The position numbers and the translations under genes were made by a program. Positions 42,964 to 51,891 of a stretch of DNA of 64,000 bases are shown in pieces (position 1 is the first letter of the stretch; every line of letters begins with the position of its first letter). Source of the DNA: UBA4292 sp002395865 (lineage in GTDB: Bacteria; Bacillota; Clostridia; Lachnospirales; Lachnospiraceae); assembly GCA_946533395.1 (NCBI GenBank), contig CAMNBU010000006.1, positions 18,190 to 82,189 on the forward strand. Reading direction: 5' to 3'. The notes under the pieces were generated by a model that was given only the letters and a program-made list of their open reading frames with translations, had not been told where the DNA came from and ran no database searches.

Positions 42964-43165
42964 GATAGTCGAGGCACCGATCCTCGGCTACAAGAAGATA
43001 TCGCCCTTAAAGGGCTACAGATGCTGCAAATATTACCCCTCCTGTTCGGACTATGCCCTGACGGCTATAGAAGAGAAGGGTATCGTTAAAGGTCTTATTA
43101 TGTCCGCCTGGAGAATTCTAAGGTGCAACCCTTTCTCAAAGGGAGGCTTCGATCCGGTCAGATGA
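42938..43165 (+). CDS. yidD: membrane protein insertion efficiency factor YidD
   Basis: 75 residues with the diagnostic YPSCSDYALTAIEEKG and ILRCNPFSKGGFDPV motifs and conserved Cys. It aids membrane insertion together with YidC, whose gene follows 21 bp later. Confidence 0.95.
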   Translation: MNGKRALTKIVEAPILGYKKISPLKGYRCCKYYPSCSDYALTAIEEKGIVKGLIMSAWRILRCNPFSKGGFDPVR

Positions 43166-43186
43166 TACCATTTTAGGAGGACGGAT

Positions 43187-44500
43187 TTGCAGTTTTTATT
43201 ACTTACGAAGAGTACCACATTCATAATAGGTCCGGTGGCGAGTCTGCTCGGATATATTATGGATCTGATATTCCGCTTCACAAGTATGTTCGGAATAGTC
43301 AATATAGGTCTCGGTGTTATCATTTTCACGATAATCATCAAGCTCCTCATGTTTCCAATGACTGTTTCGCAGCAGAAATTCACAAAGATGAGCGCCTACA
43401 TAAACCCCGAGGTTCAGGCTGTTCAGGCTAAATATAAGGGAAAGACCGATCAGGAGTCCCTTATGAAGCAGAACATGGAGTTATCCGCCATCTACCAGAA
43501 GTACGGCTCCAAGCCCACAGCAGGCTGTCTGCCGCTTCTTATACAGCTGCCCATCATCTTTGCGCTGTACAGAGTCGTATGGAATATCCCCGCATATGTT
43601 GCTTCTATTAAAAATATATATCTGGAGATAGTTACAGAACTCACAGGCAAATATGCAAACTACGCAGAGATACTTGAGCAGACAAATGCAAAGCTGGTCA
43701 CGGACAACAGAGTGGCTCTTGCCGAGATAGCTCCCACGGCAGCAGATCATTCCAACAAGCTCATCGATATGATGTACAACTTCGACGCGAGCGAGTGGAA
43801 GGCATTTCAGGAGCTGTTCCCCAACCTTGCCATAAGTGATCAGGTCTCAAAGATCGAGAGCATGAACTCATTCTTCGGACTGAGTCTTTACAATTCACCC
43901 TGGACCTATGTTACGGGTGTTGCAACGTTCGGTATCGGACTTGCGATAATCGCGAGCCTTATACCTCTTCTTGCCGGTCTTCTTCAGTGGATCACCACGA
44001 AGATCACTCAGGTTCCCCAGGCCGAGACGAAGAAAAAACTCGGACAGCCTGAGGAAGAGAGCGCCATGATGCAGAGCATGAAGATGATGACGAAGATCAT
44101 GCCCATCATGTCCATAGTATTCTGTTTCACATTCTCCGCATGTATCGGTGTCTACTGGGTTATGTCCTCTGTCGCCACCATTATCTGCCAGCTCATAGTA
44201 AACAAGACCATGGGCAATATGGATGTAAATGAGATAGTGGCCAAGAACCTCGAGAAGGTGAACGCGAAGAGAGCGAAGCAGGGACTTCCGCCTCAGAAGT
44301 TTACAAAGGTCACAGTACTCGATCCCGCGCAGATACAAAGAGACAGGGAGGCAGCCGAGCAGTCCAGAAAAGATTACGGCGATAAGATCAAAAAGTCCAC
44401 AGAATACTATAATTCTTCATCTAATTATAAGTCAGGCAGTTTAACCGCCAAGGCAAATATGGTGAAGCAGTACGACGATAAGAAGAATAAAGGCAAGTAA
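43187..44500 (+). CDS. yidC: membrane protein insertase YidC/Oxa1
   Basis: Inserts membrane proteins alone or with Sec. 437 residues. It begins with TTG at 43187, with TTAGGAGG six bases upstream and no usable ATG nearby. Conserved Oxa1 region: KFTKMSAYINPEVQAVQAKYKGK and GCLPLLIQLPIIFALYRVV, with about five membrane helices. A large insert (about residues 140-240) between helices and a charged C-terminal tail are longer than in Bacillus SpoIIIJ. No lipobox is seen. Confidence 0.95.
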   Translation: MQFLLLTKSTTFIIGPVASLLGYIMDLIFRFTSMFGIVNIGLGVIIFTIIIKLLMFPMTVSQQKFTKMSAYINPEVQAVQAKYKGKTDQESLMKQNMELSAIYQKYGSKPTAGCLPLLIQLPIIFALYRVVWNIPAYVASIKNIYLEIVTELTGKYANYAEILEQTNAKLVTDNRVALAEIAPTAADHSNKLIDMMYNFDASEWKAFQELFPNLAISDQVSKIESMNSFFGLSLYNSPWTYVTGVATFGIGLAIIASLIPLLAGLLQWITTKITQVPQAETKKKLGQPEEESAMMQSMKMMTKIMPIMSIVFCFTFSACIGVYWVMSSVATIICQLIVNKTMGNMDVNEIVAKNLEKVNAKRAKQGLPPQKFTKVTVLDPAQIQRDREAAEQSRKDYGDKIKKSTEYYNSSSNYKSGSLTAKANMVKQYDDKKNKGK

Positions 44501-44523
44501 CAGAAACTAAAAGAGGAACGATA

Positions 44524-45270
44524 ATGTCAGATTATATAAGAGTAATGGGTAAGACGGTTGAGGATGCCGTAGGTGAAGCCCTTAAAAGGCTTTCGTGCAC
44601 GCCTGAAGAGATGGAATATAATGTTATCGACGAGGGCAAGTCAGGTTTCCTCGGAATAGGAAGCAAGCCCGCTGAGATAGAGGCCAGAAAAAAGGAAGCA
44701 TATTTCGTAAAGGCAGAGACAGTTACGGAGGCGCCTGGGTCAGAAGAGCCGGTCACAGAGCCCGCTACCGAGCAGGAGCAGAAGGCAGTGACTGTATCGG
44801 CAGACGAGTATATTAACAAGGCAGTTGAATTTTTATCGTCTGTACTCGATAAGATGGGCATTAACGCAGGTTTTGAAACATCTTTCAATGAGGAAGATGT
44901 TGCGGTAGAGATCAATATCACAGGCGATGATATGGGATGCCTCATCGGAAAGAGAGGTCAGACTCTCGATTCTCTTCAGTATCTCACCGGTCTTGCAATC
45001 AACAAGAACAGAGATACCTATGTCAGAGTAAAGCTCGATACAGAGAATTACAGACAGCGCAGGAAGGATACACTTGAGAATCTCGCAAGAAATATCGCCT
45101 TCAAGGTAAAGAGGACCAAGAGACCTGTGAAGCTTGAGGCCATGAACCCCTATGAGAGAAGGATAATCCACTCAGCACTTCAGGATGACAGATATGTCTT
45201 CACGAAGAGCGAGGGTGAGGAGCCCTTCAGACATGTAGTGGTCATGTTAAAGAGAGAGAAGAAATATTGA
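44524..45270 (+). CDS. jag: RNA-binding protein Jag/KhpB
   Basis: 248 residues: Jag_N domain (residues 1-55, RVMGKTVEDAVGEALKRLSC), acidic linker, KH domain with LIGKRGQTLDSLQYLTGL near residue 143, and an R3H domain (MNPYERRIIHSALQDD) at the C terminus. KhpB pairs with KhpA to bind many RNAs and influences cell division. It ends the rpmH operon; a terminator follows seven bases later. Confidence 0.95.
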   Translation: MSDYIRVMGKTVEDAVGEALKRLSCTPEEMEYNVIDEGKSGFLGIGSKPAEIEARKKEAYFVKAETVTEAPGSEEPVTEPATEQEQKAVTVSADEYINKAVEFLSSVLDKMGINAGFETSFNEEDVAVEINITGDDMGCLIGKRGQTLDSLQYLTGLAINKNRDTYVRVKLDTENYRQRRKDTLENLARNIAFKVKRTKRPVKLEAMNPYERRIIHSALQDDRYVFTKSEGEEPFRHVVVMLKREKKY

Positions 45271-45276
45271 TAAACG

Positions 45277-45304
45277 CGGGCGGCACTGACCGCCCGTTTT
45301 TTTA
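45277..45304 (+). terminator. terminator after jag
   Basis: CGGGCGG (45277-45283) pairs with CCGCCCG (45290-45296), followed by a T run to 45304. mnmE starts 14 bases later without a separate promoter in between, so partial read-through probably drives it. Confidence 0.85.
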
Positions 45305-45317
45305 AAAGGAATATGTT

Positions 45318-46685
45318 ATGAATAAGACCATTGCAGCCATAGCCACCGCGCCCGGAAATGCAGGTATTTCTATCATAAGAGTGAGCGGAGATGAGGCTTT
45401 TTCAGTCTGTGACAGGATATTTAGATCCGTGAGGGGTGTCAAACTTGCCGAAAGTGCGGGTTTTCGCGCCTATTACGGACATATCTACGATAACGACGAG
45501 ATGATCGACGAGGTCATTGCCCTTGTTTACAGGAATCCTAAGAGCTACACGGGTGAGGATACCGTCGAGATAAGCTGTCACGGCGGTATGGTCATCACAA
45601 AAAGGATACTTGATATCATCTTTAAGAACGGCGCGGCTCCCGCTTCACCCGGCGAGTTTTCCATGAGGGCCTTTATAAACGGCAAAATGGATCTCTCAAA
45701 GGCAGAGGCTGTGATGGATATGATCAGCGCCAAAAACGAGTATGCCTCACGCGTATCCGGACTGGCCATAGGCGGAAGCATATCACGCTCTATATGTGAT
45801 ATGAGAGAGACTCTCTTAAATGACATAAGCTTTATCGAGGCTGCGCTGGACGACCCGGAACATATCGATATAAGTGAATTTTCAGAGGATTTTTCCAAAA
45901 GAATCGATAAAATGATAAAAGATATGGAGAATCTGAAGAAAAGATACGCGACTGCATCCGTATTGTTTGAAGGGGTGAAGACCGTTATAGTAGGTCGGCC
46001 GAACGCAGGTAAATCATCCCTTATAAATGCCCTGTGCGGCAGGGACCTGGCCATAGTTACAGATATAGCGGGTACCACGAGGGATGTGCTCAGCGCTCAG
46101 GCGGTAGTGGAAGGTATCACTTTTTTATTTACCGACACAGCGGGTATAAGGGATACCGACAATAAGGTGGAGAAGATAGGTGTGACAAGGAGCATCTCTG
46201 AGGCTGAGAGCGCGGATCTGATACTGTTTGTTATAGATTCTTCCGATATTTTAACTGAAGACGATTATAAAATATATTCATATATTAAAAATAAGAAATG
46301 TATTCTTATATATAACAAGACCGATCTTGCCCCGGCGGTAAGCGAGGAGGCCATATCTGAGAGCTTCGGCGACATACCGGTAGTGCGTACCTGCATAGAT
46401 AAGGGTGAGGGAGTGGAGGAGCTTAAGGATAAACTGGCTTCAATGTTTCATGATATGATCGAAAATGATCAGGTCATAATCGTTAATGCAAGACAGATGA
46501 GTGAGATAGAAGAAGCGCTTGATGCTCTGAAACGTGTAAAACAGAGCATTGAGGACGGTTTTTCGGAGGATATCTGGAGCATCGACCTGTATGCGGCCTA
46601 CGAGGCGCTCGGACGTATAACCGGTGAGACTGCCGATGATGATGTGGTAAACAATATTTTTTCCAAATTCTGTATGGGTAAATAA
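45318..46685 (+). CDS. mnmE: tRNA modification GTPase MnmE
   Basis: Works with MnmG to form carboxymethylaminomethyl-uridine 34 in tRNA. 455 residues: N-terminal THF-binding domain (TIAAIATAPGNAGISIIRVSG), G domain with GRPNAGKSSLINAL, DIAGTTRD, DTAGIRDT and NKTDL, and the catalytic C-terminal FCMGK (a variant of CIGK with the Cys kept). AAAAGGA precedes the ATG. Confidence 0.97.
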   Translation: MNKTIAAIATAPGNAGISIIRVSGDEAFSVCDRIFRSVRGVKLAESAGFRAYYGHIYDNDEMIDEVIALVYRNPKSYTGEDTVEISCHGGMVITKRILDIIFKNGAAPASPGEFSMRAFINGKMDLSKAEAVMDMISAKNEYASRVSGLAIGGSISRSICDMRETLLNDISFIEAALDDPEHIDISEFSEDFSKRIDKMIKDMENLKKRYATASVLFEGVKTVIVGRPNAGKSSLINALCGRDLAIVTDIAGTTRDVLSAQAVVEGITFLFTDTAGIRDTDNKVEKIGVTRSISEAESADLILFVIDSSDILTEDDYKIYSYIKNKKCILIYNKTDLAPAVSEEAISESFGDIPVVRTCIDKGEGVEELKDKLASMFHDMIENDQVIIVNARQMSEIEEALDALKRVKQSIEDGFSEDIWSIDLYAAYEALGRITGETADDDVVNNIFSKFCMGK

Positions 46686-46686
46686 A

Positions 46687-48561
46687 ATGATAGAAGAATA
46701 TATCGATATCGCGGTCATAGGCGCGGGCCACGCAGGCTGTGAGGCAGCCCTGGCCGGTGCAAGACTGGGATGTAAGACAGTGATATTTACCGTGAGCGTC
46801 GAGAGCATTGCCATGATGCCCTGCAATCCGAATATAGGAGGCAGCAGCAAGGGTCATCTCGTGCGGGAGATAGACGCTCTGGGAGGTCAGATGGGTATAT
46901 CCATCGATCATACCTATATTCAGTCCAAGATGCTCAACGCCTCTAAGGGACCTGCGGTACATTCGCTGCGTGCCCAGGCTGACAAGCAGGCTTATTCGCA
47001 GTACATGAGGCGTGTGCTTGAAAATACCGAGAATCTCACCATAAAACAGGCTGAGGTGGGTGAACTGGTAGTGGAGAACGGACGAGCCGTGGGTGTAAAG
47101 ACAGTTTCGGGGGCTTTTTACCACGCAAAAGCAGTCATCATATGTACCGGAACCTATTTAAAGGCCAGATGTCTCTTCGGAGACGTGATAAATCATACCG
47201 GTCCGAACGGCCTGATGAGTGCAGATCACCTTAGTCAGTCACTTTTATCCGCAGGACTCGTGTTAAAGAGGTTCAAGACAGGTACTCCTGCCAGAATCGA
47301 CGGAAGAACCGTGGATTTTTCGAAGATGGCTGAGCAGAAGGGTGATGATGAGATAGTTCCCTTCTCATTTACATCCGATGCCTCTGCTATGGATAAGGAG
47401 CAGGTGAGCTGCTGGCTGACCTATACAAATGAGAGGACACACGATATAATCCGCGCAAATCTGGACAGATCTCCCCTCTACTGCGGCGTGATAGAGGGTG
47501 TTGGACCCAGATACTGTCCTTCGATAGAGGATAAGGTGGTAAGGTTTCCCGATAAGAACAGACACCAGCTTTTTATTGAGCCTGAGGGAAGATATACGAA
47601 TGAAATGTATATAGGAGGCATGAGCAGCTCCCTTCCGGAGGATGTCCAGTACGATATGATACATACTGTTCCCGGACTGGAGAATGCGGCGATAGTTCGA
47701 AACGCATATGCCATAGAGTATGATTGTGTGGATGCTATCATGCTGAAACATACTCTGGAATTTAAAAATATCGAAGGACTGTTCGCAGCGGGCCAGTTCA
47801 ACGGAAGCTCAGGATATGAGGAGGCCGCCGCGCAGGGCATCATAGCGGGTATAAATGCCGCTCGCAAGGTAAAGGGACTTGAACAGATAGTACTCGACAG
47901 GTCACAGGCATATATAGGTGTGCTCATAGACGATCTCGTGACTAAACAGAGCGCAGAACCCTATAGAATGATGACATCCAGAGCGGAATACCGTCTCATA
48001 CTCCGTCAGGACAACGCAGATATGCGTCTGACTCAGATAGGACATGATATAGGTCTCGTAAACGACGAAAGATATGAAAACTTCCTCAAAAAGAAGGCTG
48101 CGGTGGCTGAGGAGGAGTTCAGACTTAAAAACACATACGTGGGAAATACCGAGGAGGTCAACGGTCTGCTGAAATCTTACGGTTCGACACCTCTCATCAG
48201 CGGCGCCAGTCTTGCAGAACTCATCAATCGTCAGGAACTCGACTATGAAAAACTCGCTCCGATAGATAAAAACCGCCCCGAACTGCCAAAGAATGTCTGG
48301 TCGGAGGCAGCTATACTCATAAAGTACGAGGGATATATAAAAAGACAGGAAAAGCAGATAGAACAGTTTAAAAAACTCGAAAACCGCCGACTTCCATCTG
48401 ACGCGGATTACACTCAGATAAAAGGCATCCGTCTCGAGGCCGCGCAGAAGCTGAATATCGTGCGACCCGCCAATATCGGCCAGGCTTCGCGTATCTCCGG
48501 AGTCTCACCTGCGGATATATCGGTACTACTTGTATATTTTTCCAGAAACGGACGCAACTGA
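46687..48561 (+). CDS. mnmG: tRNA uridine-5-carboxymethylaminomethyl(34) synthase subunit MnmG
   Basis: FAD-dependent partner of MnmE. 624 residues. FAD site VIGAGHAGCEAALAGARLG at residue 8; NPNIGGSSKGHLVREIDALGG near residue 47; PRYCPSIEDKVVRF near 275. It begins one base after the mnmE stop, and its TGA overlaps an ATG within the parS site before rsmG. Normal length. Confidence 0.97.
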   Translation: MIEEYIDIAVIGAGHAGCEAALAGARLGCKTVIFTVSVESIAMMPCNPNIGGSSKGHLVREIDALGGQMGISIDHTYIQSKMLNASKGPAVHSLRAQADKQAYSQYMRRVLENTENLTIKQAEVGELVVENGRAVGVKTVSGAFYHAKAVIICTGTYLKARCLFGDVINHTGPNGLMSADHLSQSLLSAGLVLKRFKTGTPARIDGRTVDFSKMAEQKGDDEIVPFSFTSDASAMDKEQVSCWLTYTNERTHDIIRANLDRSPLYCGVIEGVGPRYCPSIEDKVVRFPDKNRHQLFIEPEGRYTNEMYIGGMSSSLPEDVQYDMIHTVPGLENAAIVRNAYAIEYDCVDAIMLKHTLEFKNIEGLFAAGQFNGSSGYEEAAAQGIIAGINAARKVKGLEQIVLDRSQAYIGVLIDDLVTKQSAEPYRMMTSRAEYRLILRQDNADMRLTQIGHDIGLVNDERYENFLKKKAAVAEEEFRLKNTYVGNTEEVNGLLKSYGSTPLISGASLAELINRQELDYEKLAPIDKNRPELPKNVWSEAAILIKYEGYIKRQEKQIEQFKKLENRRLPSDADYTQIKGIRLEAAQKLNIVRPANIGQASRISGVSPADISVLLVYFSRNGRN

Positions 48562-48577
48562 TGTTCCACGTGGAACA
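48562..48577. other. parS site 1, between mnmG and rsmG
   Basis: TGTTCCACGTGGAACA is a perfect 16-bp palindrome matching the firmicute parS pattern (TGTTNCACGTGNAACA). It lies at the mnmG stop, just ahead of the rsmG start. ParB, encoded at 50233, binds such sites. Confidence 0.92.
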
Positions 48578-48587
48578 ATTATTGATC

Positions 48588-49292
48588 ATGGATAACATAA
48601 AATATATTATAGAGCGGTTTGGCATAGCCGGACTGAAGATAGATGAAATTAAAGCTGCACAGCTTAATACATTCTATGAGATGCTTGTAGAAAAAAACAA
48701 GGTGATGAACCTCACAGGTATAACCGGGTTCGAGGACGTCGTTCTCAAGCATTTTATCGACAGCGTTATGAATGTACAGATAAAGGGCGATGAAACGATG
48801 ATAGATGTGGGTACAGGAGCCGGTTTTCCCGGTATTCCTCTCAAGATCGTCTATCCTGACCTGAAAGTCACCCTTATGGACTCACTCAACAAGAGACTGC
48901 TTTTTCTTGATGAAGTCATAGCTGAACTTAAGCTTACCGACATATACACATGTCATGCCAGAGCAGAGGATCTCGGACACGATAAGAACCATCGTGAACG
49001 CTACAATCTTGCGGTTTCACGCGCAGTTGCAAACTTATCAAGCCTCTGTGAATACTGCTTGCCCTTCGTGAGAAAGGGAGGAACCTTCATATCGTATAAA
49101 TCCGATGCATCCCGCGAGCTTGATGCTGCTTCACATGCAATAAAAACTCTCGGGGGAGGAAAACCACACATAGATATATTCCTCCTGCCCGAAACCGATA
49201 TGAAGCGAACCCTCATCTACATACCCAAGTCCGCTCAGACACCAAACACCTACCCCCGCAAAGCCCCCCTGCCCTCAAAACAACCGTTATAG
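48588..49292 (+). CDS. rsmG: 16S rRNA (guanine527-N7) methyltransferase RsmG
   Basis: 234 residues from the ATG at 48588; an in-frame ATG at 48561 lies in parS. Fold: N-terminal helices (NTFYEMLVEKNKVMNLTGI), SAM motif MIDVGTGAGFPGIPLKIVYP near residue 66, and NLAVSRAVANLSSLCEYCLPF. Ribosome site weak (GTGGAA from parS). Ordinary length. Confidence 0.95.
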   Translation: MDNIKYIIERFGIAGLKIDEIKAAQLNTFYEMLVEKNKVMNLTGITGFEDVVLKHFIDSVMNVQIKGDETMIDVGTGAGFPGIPLKIVYPDLKVTLMDSLNKRLLFLDEVIAELKLTDIYTCHARAEDLGHDKNHRERYNLAVSRAVANLSSLCEYCLPFVRKGGTFISYKSDASRELDAASHAIKTLGGGKPHIDIFLLPETDMKRTLIYIPKSAQTPNTYPRKAPLPSKQPL

Positions 49293-49299
49293 CAATTCA

Positions 49300-49335
49300 C
49301 AAAGATGTTCCACGTGGAACATCTTTGTTTTTTTT
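49300..49335 (+). terminator. parS site 2, embedded in the rsmG terminator
   Basis: TGTTCCACGTGGAACA (49306-49321) is a second identical parS. It is extended by CAAAGA and TCTTTG to a perfect 28-bp palindrome (49300-49327) followed by a run of eight T. The same bases are therefore both a parS site and an intrinsic-terminator hairpin for rsmG. Confidence 0.88.
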
Positions 49336-49389
49336 CTCGAGACCCACCGTGGTCCTTGCAGAACCAACCGCAGCCAATGTCAAAACCCC

Positions 49390-49433
49390 TTGTATTCCAC
49401 ACAGAAACATTGTATAATGTTCCACGTGGAACA
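49390..49433 (+). promoter_or_regulatory. parA promoter with parS site 3 at the start of transcription
   Basis: TTGTAT (49390-49395), 17 bp, TATAAT (49413-49418). The third identical parS (49418-49433) begins on the last base of the -10 box and covers the expected start of transcription, so ParB binding would be expected to repress parAB. Confidence 0.85.
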
Positions 49434-49459
49434 TTTACAAGAAGAAAGCAGGTTTTTTG

Positions 49460-50224
49460 ATGGGCAAGATAATAGCGATAGCAAACCAGAAGGGCGGCGT
49501 CGGAAAGACGACCACCGTGATAAATCTGTCGGCATGTCTGGCGGAATTGAAAAAGAAGGTACTTATAGTGGATATAGACCCCCAGGGCAATTCGACCACA
49601 GGTACAGGACTGAATAAGACAGGCCTCGAGAATACGGCATATCAGCTGATGCTTGGAGAGGCGGGTGTAAGGGACTGTATATCGGCCACAGAATATGAGG
49701 GCCTGAGTATAATCCCCGCCAATGTAGATCTCGCGGGCGCAGAGGTGGAGCTGATAGGAACAAACAGACCGCAGTATATATTAAAGAAGGAACTGGAAAA
49801 AGTAAGGGACGAATTCGACTATGTGATCATTGACTGCCCCCCGTCACTCTCACTTCTGACGATAAATGCGATGACGGCAGCAGATTCGGTGATTGTACCC
49901 ATTCAGTGTGAATTTCTGGCACTCGAGGGTCTGACACAGATCATGAACTCCATAAAGCTCGTGAAGAAGAGAATGAACCCGCACCTTAAGCTCGACGGAG
50001 TGGTATTTACCATGTACGACGCCAGAACCAACCTGAGCCAGCAGGTGGTCGAGGATGTAAAGCAAAATCTGGACAGTGATGAGATATATACAACGATAAT
50101 ACCCAGAAATGTGCGCATTTCGGAGGCACCCAGCTACGGTCAGCCGATAAATATCTATGACAGCAAATGCGCCGGTACCGAGGCTTACAGAAGCCTGGCA
50201 AAAGAGATAGTCGCGGGAGAATAG
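49460..50224 (+). CDS. parA: chromosome partitioning ATPase ParA (Soj)
   Basis: Deviant Walker-A ATPase that moves or regulates origin regions and influences DnaA. 254 residues from the ATG at 49460. ANQKGGVGKTTTVINLSACLA at residue 7, DIDPQGNSTTG near 39, and DCPPSLSLLTINAM near 121. AGCAGG lies upstream. It is followed eight bases later by parB. Confidence 0.97.
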   Translation: MGKIIAIANQKGGVGKTTTVINLSACLAELKKKVLIVDIDPQGNSTTGTGLNKTGLENTAYQLMLGEAGVRDCISATEYEGLSIIPANVDLAGAEVELIGTNRPQYILKKELEKVRDEFDYVIIDCPPSLSLLTINAMTAADSVIVPIQCEFLALEGLTQIMNSIKLVKKRMNPHLKLDGVVFTMYDARTNLSQQVVEDVKQNLDSDEIYTTIIPRNVRISEAPSYGQPINIYDSKCAGTEAYRSLAKEIVAGE

Positions 50225-50232
50225 GGGGAGAT

Positions 50233-51135
50233 ATGGCACCGAAAAAGGGACTGGGAAGAGGAATCGGCTCACTTATCGACGGAGCCTACGATGAACCAAA
50301 AAATACTAACGAACAGGTAAAAACTGTTGAAAAGACCGTAGAAGTTATAAAAGAAGTTAAAGTCAATGAACCGCTCATGCTCAAGATCCGGGACGTTGAA
50401 CCAAACCGCGAGCAGCCCAGAAAGAACTTTGATGACGCGGCAATCACAGAGCTTGCGGAGTCGATAAAGCAGTACGGTATCATTCAACCGATCATCGTGA
50501 AGCAGGATGGCAAGAGATATGTGATCATTGCCGGCGAGAGAAGGTGGAGAGCCGCAAAGGAGGCGGGACTCAAGGAGGTTCCCGCTGTCGTGAAGCAATA
50601 TACCGACAGGGAGGTCATGGAGATCGCACTCGTGGAGAATATCCAGAGGCAGGATCTGAACCCTGTTGAGGAGGCGATGGCCTATAAGAGACTGATAGAT
50701 GAGTATCAGCTCACTCAGGAGGAGGTCGCGGGGAAGGTAGGCAGAGGCCGTGCGACCGTGAGCAACTCCATGAGACTGCTTGCTCTTCCACAGCCCGTTC
50801 TTGACATGCTCGCGGACGGCAGGATAAGCACCGGACACGCGAAGGCTCTTCTCGAGGTGAAGGATGAGGAGGAGCTTGTGAAGCTCGCGCAGGCCATAGA
50901 AAACGGCGGATTAAGCGTTCGCGAGACTGAGAGACTCGTAAAGACTGCCGGCATGCAGAAGAAGGAGAAGCCTGTGCTTCCGAACGCCCAGACCTACGCG
51001 GATATAGAGGACAGATTGAGACAGAGACTTTGCACAAAGGTAAATATCAAAAGAAGCGGCGCCGATAAGGGTCGCATAGAGATTGATTACACCTCGGCGC
51101 AGGAGCTTGAGAGCATACTTGAAAGGATACTTTGA
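50233..51135 (+). CDS. parB: chromosome partitioning CTPase ParB (Spo0J)
   Basis: Binds parS and spreads as a CTP-dependent clamp. 300 residues from the ATG at 50233 (GGGGGAG upstream). N-terminal MAPKKGLGRGIGSLI, CTP-binding GERRWRAAKEAG near 105, HTH TQEEVAGKVGRGRATVSNSMRLL near 165-190, and a C-terminal dimerisation domain. The three parS sites around rsmG/parA are its expected targets. Confidence 0.97.
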   Translation: MAPKKGLGRGIGSLIDGAYDEPKNTNEQVKTVEKTVEVIKEVKVNEPLMLKIRDVEPNREQPRKNFDDAAITELAESIKQYGIIQPIIVKQDGKRYVIIAGERRWRAAKEAGLKEVPAVVKQYTDREVMEIALVENIQRQDLNPVEEAMAYKRLIDEYQLTQEEVAGKVGRGRATVSNSMRLLALPQPVLDMLADGRISTGHAKALLEVKDEEELVKLAQAIENGGLSVRETERLVKTAGMQKKEKPVLPNAQTYADIEDRLRQRLCTKVNIKRSGADKGRIEIDYTSAQELESILERIL

Positions 51136-51365
51136 TGTTATTTTTTAAGAAGAAGACCGGAGCCAAAAAGGCGGTCCTCGCAAAGCTCAATGAGGGGCAT
51201 ATGTACCTCGATAACAACTACAGGGATCTGGCGGTCTCCACGCTGGCGGAAGCGAAGAAGATCATGGATGACAGAAAGGACGAACTGTCCGAAAGGGATA
51301 TAAAGGAACTCTCATCGGAACTGTCCAGGTATGCCACAAGAGTGGAACATATGGGTAAATATTAA
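51135..51365 (+). CDS. small helical protein between parB and the DUF4446 gene, unknown
   Basis: 76 residues from the ATG at 51135, whose first base is the last base of the parB TGA. Charged and predicted helical (FKKKTGAKKAVLAKLNEGH, LAVSTLAEAKKIMDDRKDEL), without membrane segment or known motif. It ends at the first base of the DUF4446 gene, so parB, this gene and the next are translated in tight sequence. This suggests a role near chromosome segregation, which remains a guess. Confidence 0.75.
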   Translation: MLFFKKKTGAKKAVLAKLNEGHMYLDNNYRDLAVSTLAEAKKIMDDRKDELSERDIKELSSELSRYATRVEHMGKY

Positions 51366-51874
51366 TGAATTCGAAATTATTTCAATTAGGAATAGATCCT
51401 ATATATATCATTGCGATAATTGCGGCGATAAGCATAGTTGCACTGGTATTGTCTGTGATAGTGAATTACAGGACGATAAAGATGTGGCACCGCTACGATC
51501 GTTTTATGAGGGGCAGGGATGCCGAGACCATGGAGGAGCTCATAAATCAGCTCGCGGGGCAGACCGAGGCTCTTCGGGATGATGTCGCCACGCTAAAGTT
51601 CAACCTGAAGAATATCGCGAAGGATATAAAGAGCAATATCAAAAAGGTTGCCATCAGAAAATATAACGCGTTCGCGGATGTGGGCGGCAAGCTCAGCTTT
51701 TCACTCGTGATGCTGGACGGTGAGAACAACGGCTTTATCATCACCTGCATGCACTCGAACGGTCCGAGCTACACATATATAAAGGAAGTGATAGGTGGAG
51801 AGACCTATGTGTCGCTCTCGGCCGAGGAGCTCGAGGCTCTGAAAGAGGCCATGGAGTCCGATATTCTTCTGTAA
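51365..51874 (+). CDS. DUF4446 membrane protein
   Basis: 169 residues: an N-terminal transmembrane helix (about 13-37, YIIAIIAAISIVALVLSVIV), a coiled region, then the DUF4446 core (YNAFADVGGKLSFSLVMLDGENNGFIITCMHS). Genes of this family regularly sit after parB in Clostridia; function is unknown. One-base overlap with the previous gene (TAATG). Confidence 0.88.
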   Translation: MNSKLFQLGIDPIYIIAIIAAISIVALVLSVIVNYRTIKMWHRYDRFMRGRDAETMEELINQLAGQTEALRDDVATLKFNLKNIAKDIKSNIKKVAIRKYNAFADVGGKLSFSLVMLDGENNGFIITCMHSNGPSYTYIKEVIGGETYVSLSAEELEALKEAMESDILL

Positions 51875-51891
51875 CCGGAACAGGAGGGAGC

